DNA of 64,000 bases from Tragulus kanchil (lineage: Eukaryota; Chordata; Mammalia; Artiodactyla; Tragulidae): positions 174,435,501-174,499,500 of the forward strand of contig JAIOJX010000004.1 in the NCBI GenBank assembly GCA_022376925.1. Reading direction: 5' to 3'. The notes beneath the pieces are model-generated. The model was not told the origin of the DNA. It was given only the letters and a program-made list of their open reading frames with translations, and ran no database searches. Shown here in pieces: positions 11,756 through 22,440 of this stretch (position 1 is the first letter of the stretch; each line of letters opens with the position of its first letter). The position numbers and the translations under genes are program-made.

Positions 11756-11825
11756 CTAGGTGTCATTTTTCTCAAGTTACTTTCAAGATTTTTTCTTTAT
11801 CATTGGTTATCAGTAGTTTTAGTAT

Positions 11826-11940
11826 GAGGGCTTCCCGGGTGAGGCTAGAGGTAAAGAACCCGCCTGCCGATGCCGGAGACAGAAGAGACGCGGGCTCGAT
11901 CCCTGGTCAGGAAGATCCCTCCTCCTGGAGGAGGGCATGA
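11826..11940 (+). mobile_element. Bov-tA SINE, 3'-truncated
   Basis: Starts AGGGCTTCCCGGGTG and carries GAAGAGACGCGGGCTCGATCC, then GATCCCTCCTCCTGGAGGAGG. Only the tRNA-like half is present. It may be a partial target of the same L1 host site. Confidence 0.8.
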
Positions 11941-12780
11941 CTTTCTTTGAATTGATCTTTTTTTGTTGTCTGCTGAGCTTCCTGAGTCTGTCCACCAAAT
12001 TAGAGCAGGTTTCAATTATCATTTCCTGAAGCTTTGAGCTTTTTTCCATACTAGTCTTTTCCTGTTCTCCTCTCAGTGCTCCTTGACATGGATGCTAGGT
12101 CCTTTGTTTTGCATCGCAGGTCTCTGTATCGTAGTCCCTGGAGATGGATTCTTTTTTCTGTGTTGATCAGATTAGACTGTTTCTAATCTCCATTTGCAGG
12201 TTCACCGACTGTCAGTGATGACTCTGCCGTCTCCACTGAGCCGGTCCAGTGAAAATTTTATTTCAGTTGTTGCATTTTGCAGTTCTAAAGTTTCCACTTG
12301 GAAAAGTTTCTTTCTTTTCTTTTCTTTTTTTTTTTTTTAAAAAAAAGCAAACCTGCTATTTCTTTGCTCAGAACTTACATCATTCCATTTATTTTAAGAA
12401 TGTGTATTCTTACTTCTTGATTATAATAGCTGCTTTAAAATATGATGATTTTAACATCTGGGTCATCTTGGAGCTGGCGCTTGTTGTCTTTTATCTTGAA
12501 AACTGTTGGGATTTTCCTGGTCCTTTGTACACTGAGTAATTTTGGACTGTATCGTGGACACTTTTAATGGTATATTGTGACATTCTTCTCCTGCTGAAAT
12601 CCTTGGTAGTATGTTGACTGATTTTTCAAAGCAGGCAGTTGATCCGAATGCAAGTCCTGCCCTGCCCGTTTTTTGTTTTCAGTCTCAGTTTGGATTTCAG
12701 AGCCGCTGCAGCTCTGTCAGGCCAGCCTGTGAGTGCCGCTCCCAGGGGCCAGCCTCGCTACACTCGGTCAGGTCCTCAGA

Positions 12781-14957
12781 GCAGCACTGGCTGCCGTGGC
12801 TTGGTTTCACGTGTGTACCCATCAAAGCATGTGCGCCTGGAATTTCCTGCATGTACTCGCGCGTCCCTTTCCCTAGCTTGCTCCACGTGATGATGTCTCC
12901 CCACACTCTCCAGCAGCCCAGAACCCCCGGGTTTGGTCTTCTGGTTGGAAAATCTAAGGCTTTAGGCTTTGTGTACCGTTGAGTGCTTCTCGTGACTGGG
13001 TCCTCCTCTTCGGCAGCGTAGTGAAAAAAGACACAAAAAATAATGTGGATTTCTCCAATCCTCCTTGAATACAGGGATCCCTTTTACCATCCTCTTTGGT
13101 CAGAGAGAAGAATCTCAGTTTGGGGTGCCATCATAGAAGTACGGTTTCATAACCAGGCTTGCCTCAGATCAGGAATGAAACCGTGCAAAGAGACCAGAAA
13201 GGGGGGATGCCCTCAAACTCTTTGTACTACAGGGGCTTGCCTGCCTAGTTCTTTGGTCAGAAAAGAAAGCTTTCTTCTGGAGCTGTTTCTGTCCACATCC
13301 AGAGCACAGCTCCACAGTTAGGGCTGCCTTCAAGCTGCCCTTAAACTGGACGTAGGGAAGGGAAGGAAAAAAAATACCCATGAAACTCATCACTGTGTAC
13401 GCCAGTCTTCAAGTTTTGATTCTTCTCATCACCAGCTACCTATGACTGACTTTGTGCTGTTTTCAGAGTGGCCTTTGTATTCTGTCCAGAGTTGTCATCA
13501 GGGTGGAGCAGGGACGTGTGCCTGCTCCCTCCTGAACGGGACCCCTGGAGACCCGCCTGCCTGGAACGTTGTCCCCCGGGTCACACAGCACCTGCTGGCC
13601 GTGACCGCCTCCAGGAGCCACTCTCAGGCCTCCCTGGCTGACGTGCCCCGGCCCCTCCCTGCCCGTCATTCTCCATCACGTCCAGTGTCTGAAGTTACCC
13701 GATTCACCGGTTTACCCTGCGGTTGCTGTGCGTTCCGCCAGCACAGGATGGGCTCCTCGAGGACGTGGGTGCTGCCTGCTTTGCTCGCCACTGTGCTCGT
13801 GGGCCCTAGAGCAGCATGTGGGAAGGGCTTGTGACTGACAGAATGACTAGGAGAAAGGCTGGTTTGGGTGCCAGCAGCACTGGCTGCCGTGGCTTGGTTT
13901 CACGTGTGTACCCATCAAAGCATGTGCGCCTGGAATTTCCTGCATGTACTCGCGCGTCCCTTTCCCTAGCTTGCTCCACGTGATGATGTCTCCCCACACT
14001 CTCCAGCAGCCCAGAACCCCCGGGTTTGGTCTTCTGGTTGGAAAATCTAAGGCTTTAGGCTTTGTGTACCGTTGAGTGCTTCTCGTGACTGGGTCCTCCT
14101 CTTCGGCAGCGTAGTGAAAAAAGACACAAAAAATAATGTGGATTTCTCCAATCCTCCTTGAATACAGGGATCCCTTTTACCATCCTCTTTGGTCAGAGAG
14201 AAGAATCTCAGTTTGGGGTGCCATCATAGAAGTACGGTTTCATAACCAGGCTTGCCTCAGATCAGGAATGAAACCGTGCAAAGAGACCAGAAAGGGGGGA
14301 TGCCCTCAAACTCTTTGTACTACAGGGGCTTGCCTGCCTAGTTCTTTGGTCAGAAAAGAAAGCTTTCTTCTGGAGCTGTTTCTGTCCACATCCAGAGCAC
14401 AGCTCCACAGTTAGGGCTGCCTTCAAGCTGCCCTTAAACTGGACGTAGGGAAGGGAAGGAAAAAAAATACCCATGAAACTCATCACTGTGTACGCCAGTC
14501 TTCAAGTTTTGATTCTTCTCATCACCAGCTACCTATGACTGACTTTGTGCTGTTTTCAGAGTGGCCTTTGTATTCTGTCCAGAGTTGTCATCAGGGTGGA
14601 GCAGGGACGTGTGCCTGCTCCCTCCTGAACGGGACCCCTGGAGACCCGCCTGCCTGGAACGTTGTCCCCCGGGTCACACAGCACCTGCTGGCCGTGACCG
14701 CCTCCAGGAGCCACTCTCAGGCCTCCCTGGCTGACGTGCCCCGGCCCCTCCCTGCCCGTCATTCTCCATCACGTCCAGTGTCTGAAGTTACCCGATTCAC
14801 CGGTTTACCCTGCGGTTGCTGTGCGTTCCGCCAGCACAGGATGGGCTCCTCGAGGACGTGGGTGCTGCCTGCTTTGCTCGCCACTGTGCTCGTGGGCCCT
14901 AGAGCAGCATGTGGGAAGGGCTTGTGACTGACAGAATGACTAGGAGAAAGGCTGGTT
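12781..14957. repeat. Tandem pair 3 (1,093-bp unit)
   Basis: Left copy is about 12781-13865 and right copy about 13874-14957, with a constant offset of 1,093 bp. I saw no difference in the body. The seam at 13866-13873 reads GGGTGCCA, where the left flank has GGTCCTCAGA, a short degraded match. No exon is included. The open frames of 92 and 130 codons at 13043 and 13442 and their copies at 14136 and 14535 look non-coding. Confidence 0.9.
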
Positions 14958-16094
14958 CCGGTTGCCGAGATCAAAGAAGGCTGGCCATGGGAGAGGAAGT
15001 AGGTGACTTCTAGCAATGGCCACAGAAAAACTTTCCAACCTCTCTAGGGGAGACAAGGATACAGAACAGGACAGAGGAGAAATGAATGGGAGCTCAGTTA
15101 GGAGTCCCTTGTCTGAGCATGAGTCACTACGAAAAATAAAGCTTTGTAGCCTAGGGAGGAGCCGTAGAGGAGGCTACTGGATACATGTTTAGACGGTGAG
15201 ATCAGTTTGGTGGTGAGTTGACTTTGCAGAGACAGAACATGCCTCTCATGGACTGCTGGGGAAGTCCAGGTGAGTCCTCTGGGTTCAGGTGGAATGTGGA
15301 AGGAGCCTAACAGTGAAGGCAGGGGACTGTGTGTCATGAGGACCTACAGTCCTTTAAGCGATCGTCGTGAAAACGCAACATAATCCACCCAGCCTTCCGA
15401 AACCTTAGTGGGACAGCAATAGAGGGTTAGACTGGGCTGATCTTTGGATCTCTTTCCACCCTTGAGGTTCCATGATTCTGTGAAGTCCGGTAGGCAGTTG
15501 GAGAGAGATGGAACGGAAAGACAGGTGAGGTTGCCATGCTGGTGGCCCAGAGGTGTGGGTGACGAGCATTCAGGCGGGAGCTGGGGACAGGAGCAGGGCT
15601 GACCTCTCAGGAGAGTAGGTGAGCCCTGGGGGAGGAGAGAGGAGCGGGATGGGGGTGGGGGAGAGGCACTCGCTGGGGCACACGTGCACCAGGTGGTAGG
15701 TGTTCCAGCACGTGGTGTCATTTAAGGGGCCGCGTCGCGAAGCCCACCCGGGGTGGGGATGGTGAACAGTGTCACGTGTTAGTCAGCAAAGACCCCCGGG
15801 CTTGGCCATGTAGAAGTAGCCAGTGAATTTAAAGACTGGCGGGAGGAGACATTCCGTCCAGAGAGGTGTGCCCAGCCACCCCACACTCTGTACCCCAAGT
15901 TCACTTGTGCCCCACAAGCTGGCGTTTGCCAGGAGAGAAGATGGACGTGGGCCCAGTCTCATCTGGTCCATTGCAGCAGTGACACGGGAAGACGGAGAAG
16001 ACCCTGCCCAGCTGCAGTGGGTCCTCAGCACCTGCTGCCTGCTTTTTTTTTCTTTTTATTTGTTCATTTTATTTTATTTTATTTTAATTTAATT

Positions 16095-16372
16095 TTTTTG
16101 TGCTGGGTCTTCGTTGCTGGCTTTCTCTAGCTGTGGCGAGTGGGGGGCTTCTCTCTAGCTGTGGTGCGAGGGCTTCGCATTGCAGTGGCTTCTTTTGTTG
16201 CAGAGCACAGGCTCTAGGTACACGGGCTTCAGAAGTTGCCGCGTGCAGACAAGCTAGTTGTGGCTTGCAGGCTTCGTTGCGCCTTGGCATACGGACTCTT
16301 CTTGGACCAGGGGTCAAACCCATGACCCCCTTTATGGACAGGCGGATTCTCAACCTCCAGACCACCATGGAA
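16095..16372 (-). mobile_element. CHR/tRNA-Glu SINE, minus strand
   Basis: Preceded by an ATTTT-rich tail (16048-16095), then GTGCTGGGTCTTCGTTGC, GGCTCTAGG and TAGTTGTGGCTTGC, ending in the tRNA-like part with GGTCAAACCCATG and CTCCAGACCACCATGG. An older, diverged member, full length in the antisense direction. Confidence 0.8.
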
Positions 16373-16607
16373 ATTGGCTGCTGTCTGCTTTTAAAAGTAG
16401 GACGGGGCTAGGATGCCCCGGGAGAGGCTTCCCCAGGGGCGTGGCTGCAGGCCTCGCCTCCCCAGTCCTCGCACAGGGCTGGGCCCTCCAGCGTGTGGGC
16501 CGGACTGAGCTCACTGCAGTGAGATGCAAGTGTTAAGTGGGAAGAAGGTCCTCCACGCATAAAACCACGGTGGCCGTCACCTCTGTCAACTGTAGTGTCT
16601 GAGGTAG

Positions 16608-16668
16608 CCTGGAGGGCTGCAGCCCACGGGGTCGCAAAGAGCTGGACACGGCTTAGCGACCAAACCAC
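16608..16668 (+). mobile_element. Bov-A 3' fragment
   Basis: GGAGGGCTGCAGCCCACGGGGTCGCAAAGAGCTGGACACGGCTTAGCGACC-type 3' end of Bov-tA, truncated at 5'. Confidence 0.75.
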
Positions 16669-17506
16669 CCCAGGGAGCTAAGATTATAAAAATTTGTGAA
16701 ACAGTGGCACGAGGCTTCTCTGCTGTACCCACCCTGGTCTTCCGGCCTCCTCTGGGGAGAAGCTGCAGGGAGGGTCCCCGCGGCCGCTTGCTCAGGTGTC
16801 CCCTCCCTCACGCTCGGGTGAGACGTACGAATTACCCACGTGTCCTTGAGTGAGCGCAGTTCTGAGCAAGGCGACTGTTGAGAAAGAAGTGGCGGGGGGC
16901 TTTACGGGGTCTGCTCCCCTAATTTGCCGTAGTGAAGGGAGAAGGTCCGGGTACCCCAAGTTCCTTCAGCCAGTCTTCACTGTGCTTCTTAGTGGCCTAG
17001 CCATAGCCTTTTAAAAAGTGTCTTTGATGCTCCTGTGAATAAACAGAATTTTGATCATTTTGCCTTCCACAGACCTAACCTTTGAACACGAGCTGAGACC
17101 GAGAGGCTACAGGTCACGTTCCCTAGGGCTCCCAGAACGCTCGCTTTGGTCCGAGTTATCACGCCAGCTTGTACATTCAGAAACAAAAGATTTTGGTTGT
17201 TTTCACGCAAAGACAATGTTATAGTGTATTTTTTCTCTCTCTGGGAATAAATGAGCCCTTTTTGTTTTGTGAACTGCGGGAAAAGTTGAACAGCATTCAT
17301 TCTGGAAATAAAGAAGGAATCCTAAATTTAAGATTTCTCTAACATGAAGCTGGGGAAGTAAGGCTGTATTTTAAGGATTAAGTCAGACCAGATGTGAAAT
17401 AGCAGACTTTTACGGTATCTTTGACATAAACAGAGGTGGGGGAAGCCCTTGGGAGATTAATGAGTCTTTTAAATGTATATTTAGAATTTTTTTTCTCTTT
17501 TTTAAG

Positions 17507-17603
17507 ACCAAAACAGAAGGTGGCGGACGCAGAGCTGGCCTGTGAGCAGGCGCATCAGTATCTGGTCACCAAAGCCAGAACCAGATGGGAAGACCTGTCT
17601 AAG
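17507..17603 (+). CDS. EFCAB6: EFCAB6 internal exon B
   Basis: Short internal exon of 97 nt between TTTTTAAG (acceptor, 17499-17506) and GTGAGA (17604). Its first base completes the Arg codon begun in exon A, followed by 32 full codons. The sequence starts PKQKVADAELACEQAHQYL and ends RTRWEDLSK. It is a helical, charged linker between EF-hand units and has no calcium loop of its own. It ends in phase 0, matching exon C (starts KFIETD). The wording matches my memory of the family closely. Single copy in the window. Confidence 0.92.
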
Positions 17604-17825
17604 GTGAGAAAGAGGTTTCTTCCGCAAAAGGCAAGGGCGTCTCTCTCAGTGTTCGGAGATCACTGGTATGAGGGAGCTGTTTTGATCCAGTCGCTGAGAT
17701 GGGAAGCAACCTTTTTTTTTGAGAGGGGAATATAGTTTATTAGAGTGGGAGACACTGTGAGAACAGTGGGCCAGCTTAAGGGGGGAAAGCAACTTTGCAG
17801 ACCGGTTTAGTGACTCCTTTTATTC

Positions 17826-18161
17826 TTTTTTTTTTTTTTTAAAGATTTATTTATTTATTTGTTTTGGGTAGGGGTCGGGTTGGGGAGGGAGGGGAGCGGG
17901 CGGGCCACTTCTATTGGACTTTCATTTCTCTATTTTCATCCGTCTTTGTTCTTCGGCTCCTGTGGGCCTCCCATCGCAGTGGCCTCTGTCGCTGTAGAGC
18001 ACCGACTCTGGGCGCATGCGCTCCAGAGCTCCGGCTCAGTAACTGGACACATCGGTCCAGCCGCTCCGCAGCACGTGGGATCTTCCCAGGCCAGGGATCA
18101 AACCAGCGCCCCTTGTACTGCAAGGCGGTGTCCTTACCCACTGGACCACCAGAGGAAGCCC
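17826..18161 (-). mobile_element. CHR SINE, full length, minus strand
   Basis: Tail TTTTTTTTTTTAAAGATTTATTTATTTATTTG, GGGAGGGGAGCGGGCGGGCCAC, then the CHR body and the tRNA-like head ending CCACCAGAGGAAGCCC at 18161. Same family as 41131-41457. Confidence 0.9.
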
Positions 18162-18261
18162 ATCCTTTTATTCTTAAAATACTTTTTCATAATAAATTCT
18201 CACATTTGAGATCAATTTGATCTTTAGGGGTAAAAAGGTAATTTAGGAATTACGTGGACTG

Positions 18262-18380
18262 ACACGTGCAGTAGAGCCCTCGCACGTCAGCTAGAGAGTA
18301 ACCCACACTCTCAGCAACTAGAGAAAAGATTGCACAGCAACAAAGACCCAGCACAGCCAAAAATAAATACATAAAATTAT
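18262..18380 (+). mobile_element. SINE 3' tail fragment
   Basis: Carries AAGATTGCACAGCAACAAAGACCCAGCACAGCC followed by AAAAATAAATACATAAAATT, the tail of artiodactyl tRNA-Glu SINEs. The head is missing or too diverged to recognise. Confidence 0.6.
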
Positions 18381-18499
18381 TTCCTTCAGTTGTGGTAAAA
18401 TAGTCATAATGCGTCTGACTACAGGGCTCCAGGAAGTGCTGCCCACTGGGGCGGGGCTGGCCTCCGGAGTGGGCGGCTGTGGGGCCTGGACCTGGTGCC

Positions 18500-18624
18500 A
18501 GCTGGCTGGGAGGCAGGGCTCATTCCCGACACAGCTGGGATTTTAGGTGCCCCACCAGGGATCGAACCCGGGGCCCTGCAGTGGAAACACCGAATCCTAA
18601 CCACTGGGCTGCCAGGGAAGTCCA
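18500..18624 (-). mobile_element. CHR-type SINE head, minus strand
   Basis: Ends with ACCAGGGATCGAACCCGGGG, CCTGCAGTGGAAACACCG and CTAACCACTGGGCTGCCAGGGAAGTCC, the reverse of the tRNA-like head. The body to the left is unclear. Confidence 0.75.
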
Positions 18625-18701
18625 GGAATATGTCTTAATTGGCCAGTAGGCAGCTCCCTCCTCCTTGGTCTCTGAGAGTTTTTGAATCAGTTTGTCAAGT
18701 T

Positions 18702-18731
18702 CTATAAAAAAAAAAAAAAAAAAAAAAAAAA
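18702..18731. repeat. Poly-A tract
   Basis: About 30 A residues in a row, possibly the tail of a retrotransposed element that I cannot name. Confidence 0.8.
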
Positions 18732-19410
18732 CCTATTGGGATGTTTGGCAAGAAATGACATCTTTACTACATGGAACCTTCCAATTAATGAACAGAGTGT
18801 TATTTCCATTTATTTTGATCTTTTTAAATATTTTTCAAAACAGTTTTAGACTTTTCTTGTATAAAAGTCTTGCCATCATTTATAAGATTTACTCCTCAGA
18901 CTGTTTCTGGTGCTGTTGTAAATGTTATTTTTTAAAGTTCCTTTTCTATGTCTGGTATATAAAAATGGGGATGATTTGGCCTACTGATGTAAAATCCAGA
19001 CTTCTCGCCACGTTCTCTTATGCTAATACTTTACTTGTGAGTTCTTTGTATTCCCGTATATACGCTCCTGTCATTTGTGAATAATGGCGACTGTATTTCT
19101 CCCAGCCCTGCTGTTACGCCTTTTGCCAATTGTAACTTGCTCGACTGCACTGACTTGCACCTCCAGCACAGCGTTGAAGAGCGCAGGTCAGATGTCCTTG
19201 TCAGGCTCCTGGTCTCACAGGAAGCGTGCCGTGGTGTCACCGTGAAGTGCGGTGCTTCCGGAGGGCTAGGGAGGCGAACCACCGCGTCTTCCAGCCACGC
19301 ACCACCGAGAAGCAAGCCCCTTCTAGGACGTAACGCGTGTCTGTATTTTGCTGCATCTCCTTACTGAGCAGAGTGGGGAGGGTATCTGAAAAGTACATAA
19401 AAGGGTAATT

Positions 19411-19571
19411 AGGGACTTCCCTGGAGGCCCAGTGGTGAAGACTTTGGCTTCCGTTGCAGGGGGTGCAGTTTCCATCCCTGTTCAGGAAGCGAAGATCCCA
19501 CGTGCCTTGTGGCCAAAATACAAAACATAAAACAGAAGCAATATTGCAATATAGTCAATAAAAAAAAAAAC
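19411..19571 (+). mobile_element. CHR-type SINE, plus strand (left copy of pair 4)
   Basis: Starts AGGGACTTCCCTGGAGGCCC with a B-box-like part (CCATCCCTGTTCAGGAAG) and ends in an A-rich tail. Repeated at 20538-20698. Confidence 0.8.
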
Positions 19572-19720
19572 ATATAAAATGGTCCACAAAAAACAAAATG
19601 TCTTTTTAAAAAAGGTAATTAAACAGGAGATTGGAGGAAATGTCAAAAAAAAATAGCTTGTCCCAGATTCTGTCTGAGCACAATTTACACGTTTCTAAGC
19701 GCCGTCCTCTAATGTTGTAG

Positions 19721-19839
19721 AAATTTATAGAAACTGACAGCGAGGGCAACGGCATTCTTCGACGACTGGACATGAAGAACGCGCTGTATGGCTTTGACAT
19801 CCCGCTCACGCCGAGAGAGTTTGAGAAGCTCTGGATGAG
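19721..19839 (+). CDS. EFCAB6: EFCAB6 internal exon C (EF-hand), left copy
   Basis: Internal exon of 119 nt between TGTTGTAG (acceptor, to 19720) and GTGAGT (19840). It starts in phase 0 and ends with two bases (AG) that need a G from exon D to give Arg. The product begins KFIETDSEGNGILRRLD and continues through YGFDIPLTPREFEKLWM. The EF loop is DSEGNGILRRLD, with Asp at 1, Glu at 3, Asn at 5, Gly at 6 and Asp at 12, so it is a weak but plausible calcium site. The second copy at 20848 is identical in sequence. Because 119 is not a multiple of 3, including both copies in one transcript would break the frame, so only one can be real. Confidence 0.92.
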
Positions 19840-20537
19840 GTGAGTGGGGCACGGGCGCTAGCTCACTCTCTTCCTGGTGGCCCAGCTCCGCACCGGGCTT
19901 CCGTCACAACTCAGGGGGCAGGCTGGGCCAGGAGCCGCTTTCCTGTGGTCGCCTCTGCCCCGTGCACCCCACAGAAAGCAGGCTTGGCCAGCAGGCCAGT
20001 CTTCAGGAGCACGGGGAGCCAGGTCCACACCTGTCACCAACCCTGGGCGTGGGAGCTCTGCCTCTCCGAAGACCCGGACCTCCAGCACTTCCCTCCCACT
20101 GTTTCAGAGAGCAAGTCACTCCCCAGAGACTGCGCTCTAACACAGCCGGCTCTGCAGACAGATCTGCAGGGAGCCACGGGACCAGCAGTCTCTCCACGGC
20201 TCGGAGAGGGAGCTCTGTGTTGCACACGTGCTTTATGGATTAGTAATATGTCGGAAGAAAATAACCAAACTATTGGCAACTTGCAATAGTTTCCCTCGTG
20301 TCTTGAACTGAAAATAGGACCTCGTATTGGCTACATTTTTCAAAATGTCTTGACACTGATCAGGAAGCGTGTGAAGTGCGGTGCTCCGGAGGGCTAGGAG
20401 GCGAACCACCGCGTCTTCCAGCCACGCACCACCGAGAAGCAAGCCCCTTCTAGGACGTAACGCGTGTCTGTATTTTGCTGCATCTCCTTACTGAGCAGAG
20501 TGGGGAGGGTATCTGAAAAGTACATAAAAGGGTAATT

Positions 20538-20698
20538 AGGGACTTCCCTGGAGGCCCAGTGGTGAAGACTTTGGCTTCCGTTGCAGGGGGTGCAGTTTCC
20601 ATCCCTGTTCAGGAAGCGAAGATCCCACGTGCCTTGTGGCCAAAATACAAAACATAAAACAGAAGCAATATTGCAATATAGTCAATAAAAAAAAAAAC
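20538..20698 (+). mobile_element. CHR-type SINE (right copy of pair 4)
   Basis: Same element as 19411-19571, displaced by 1,127 bp. Confidence 0.8.
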
Positions 20699-20847
20699 AT
20701 ATAAAATGGTCCACAAAAAACAAAATGTCTTTTTAAAAAAGGTAATTAAACAGGAGATTGGAGGAAATGTCAAAAAAAAATAGCTTGTCCCAGATTCTGT
20801 CTGAGCACAATTTACACGTTTCTAAGCGCCGTCCTCTAATGTTGTAG

Positions 20848-20966
20848 AAATTTATAGAAACTGACAGCGAGGGCAACGGCATTCTTCGACGACTGGACAT
20901 GAAGAACGCGCTGTATGGCTTTGACATCCCGCTCACGCCGAGAGAGTTTGAGAAGCTCTGGATGAG
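20848..20966 (+). CDS. EFCAB6: EFCAB6 exon C, right copy (probable duplicate)
   Basis: Identical to 19721-19839 including acceptor TGTTGTAG and donor GTGAGT, displaced by 1,127 bp in tandem pair 4. It would be read as a second exon by a gene predictor. Two 119-nt copies in series shift the frame, and the flanks are copied as well, so I take it as an assembly duplicate of exon C. Which of the two is the true copy cannot be told from the sequence. Confidence 0.8.
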
Positions 20967-22440
20967 GTGAGTGGGGCACGGGCGCTAGCTCACTCTCTTC
21001 CTGGTGGCCCAGCTCCGCACCGGGCTTCCGTCACAACTCAGGGGGCAGGCCGGGCCAGGAGCCGCTTTCCTGTGGTCGCCTCTGCCCCGTGCACCCCACA
21101 GAAAGCAGGCTTGGCCAGCAGGCCAGTCTTCAGGAGCACGGGGAGCCAGGTCCACACCTGTCACCAACCCTGGGCGTGGGAGCTCTGCCTCTCCGAAGAC
21201 CCGGACCTCCAGCACTTCCCTCCCACTGTTTCAGAGAGCAAGTCACTCCCCAGAGACTGCGCTCTAACACAGCCGGCTCTGCAGACAGATCTGCAGGGAG
21301 CCACGGGACCAGCAGTCTCTCCACGGCTCGGAGAGGGAGCTCTGTGTTGCACACGTGCTTTATGGATTAGTAATATGTCGGAAGAAAATAACCAAACTAT
21401 TGGCAACTTGCAATAGTTTCCCTCGGGTGTCTTGAACTGAAAATAGGACCTCGTATTGGCTACATTTTTCAAAATGTACTTTAGACTGAGCTGTTTCTGA
21501 GCTGGGCCCCGTCACAAGGTTCCCCGTGTGGGTCTTGGAGTGTCGGGTGTTCTAACCACACAGTCCATTTCCAACCTCCAGACCTGTCTCTGAGTTTCTT
21601 CCTCCTTTGTTACGTGTTGGTCGCTGCTTGCATCCCCAGGGTCGTGCCCCACACCGCCAGTCCTCCGGGGCCAGCTCACAGGGCTGTGGGTGTAGCGTTT
21701 CAGCTTTTCATCTGTTCAAAGAGGAAAGCTGAAATGTTGACTGAGTTTAGAATCAGGTAGGCTGTGTTGTGTCTAATTTAGAAAAGCAAAGAGAAGTCCT
21801 TGCAAAATTCTTCTTATTATTTTTTAGATCACTTCCAATATATAGGGTGAGTTTGGTCGCTCTGCCCATTTTCCCCGTTGGTAGACTAAGTGAGGGGGTC
21901 CCCCCGAGGGCTCAAAGGATGCGGCGCAGTGGGCGGATGCTCAGCGCTCTCACCAGGTACACATTTCAGTGGTGAGGTCCTGACACTTGGGAGCTGCTGC
22001 GGGGTGAACGTCCCCTCCAGCCCTGGGGTGAGCACCGCCCGGTATAAACACCGGAGGAGGGAGAGGGTCGGCAGCCAGGGAGATGAAGCAGGGGTCCTGG
22101 GGCTTTGGAGGGGTGTGAGGGGCGTGTCATCAGGGGCGTGAGGCAGCAATGGTTCTGCGGGTCCGCATGGGCAGGAGTGCTGCGGACCCCAGGGCAGGAG
22201 GGTGGGCGAAGGGGTCTCCAAGGCGTGCCTGGGCTCCAGGCTGAGGCAGGAAGGGCGAGACTTGAAATCTGAGTGGCTGTGCTGTGAGTTGAGCCAGGAA
22301 GACAAGTCAGGAGGCAGCCCACAGGAGGGACTGGTGGGGTGAGGAGCCAGCGGGGGACGGCTGTCTCCATCAGGGAGGGGAGACGAGCCCTGGAGCAAGG
22401 TGCGGCCTCAGGGGTGAAAAGTGTGGGAGTCAGCTGTCCT

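Larger units (their letters stand above)
11270..12330 (-). mobile_element. L1 5' part, antisense, interrupted by two SINEs
   Basis: Continues the antisense L1: TTCTGGATATAGAATTGTGGGTG, CCATTGTCTTCTGGCCTCCA, TTCAAGATTTTTTCTTT, GAGCTTCCTGAGTCTG, TTTCATTTCAGTTGTTGCATTTTGCAG and AAGTTTCCACTTGG. The order agrees with an old L1 read backwards. It is split by a minus-strand Bov-tA (11545-11755) and a plus-strand one (11826-11940), so these SINEs are younger than the L1. Confidence 0.65.
5032..17506 (+). other. EFCAB6: EFCAB6 intron A-B
   Basis: Intron of about 12.5 kb as assembled, starting GTGAGA and ending TTTTTAAG. It contains tandem pairs 2 and 3, an antisense L1 and Tigger island (8.3-12.3 kb), Bov-tA pieces and a CHR SINE. 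I recognise nothing in 5040-8320 (GC-rich to 7.3 kb, then AT-rich) or in 14.96-16.08 kb. Confidence 0.75.
17604..19720 (+). other. EFCAB6: EFCAB6 intron B-C
   Basis: About 2.1 kb. It holds a full-length minus-strand CHR SINE, a plus-strand SINE tail (about 18262-18380), part of another minus-strand CHR SINE, a 30-base A run (18702-18731) and a plus-strand CHR SINE just before exon C. The left copy of tandem pair 4 starts in it. Confidence 0.8.
19196..21477. repeat. Tandem pair 4 (1,127-bp unit; duplicates exon C)
   Basis: Left copy is about 19196-20348 and right copy about 20349-21477, with an offset of 1,127 bp. The right copy starts as a gapped version of the left (20349-20400 against 19196-19275), missing several short blocks. 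The body is nearly identical, with one T/C difference near 19923/21050. The pair carries exon C and its splice sites, so the assembly shows that exon twice. Confidence 0.92.
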
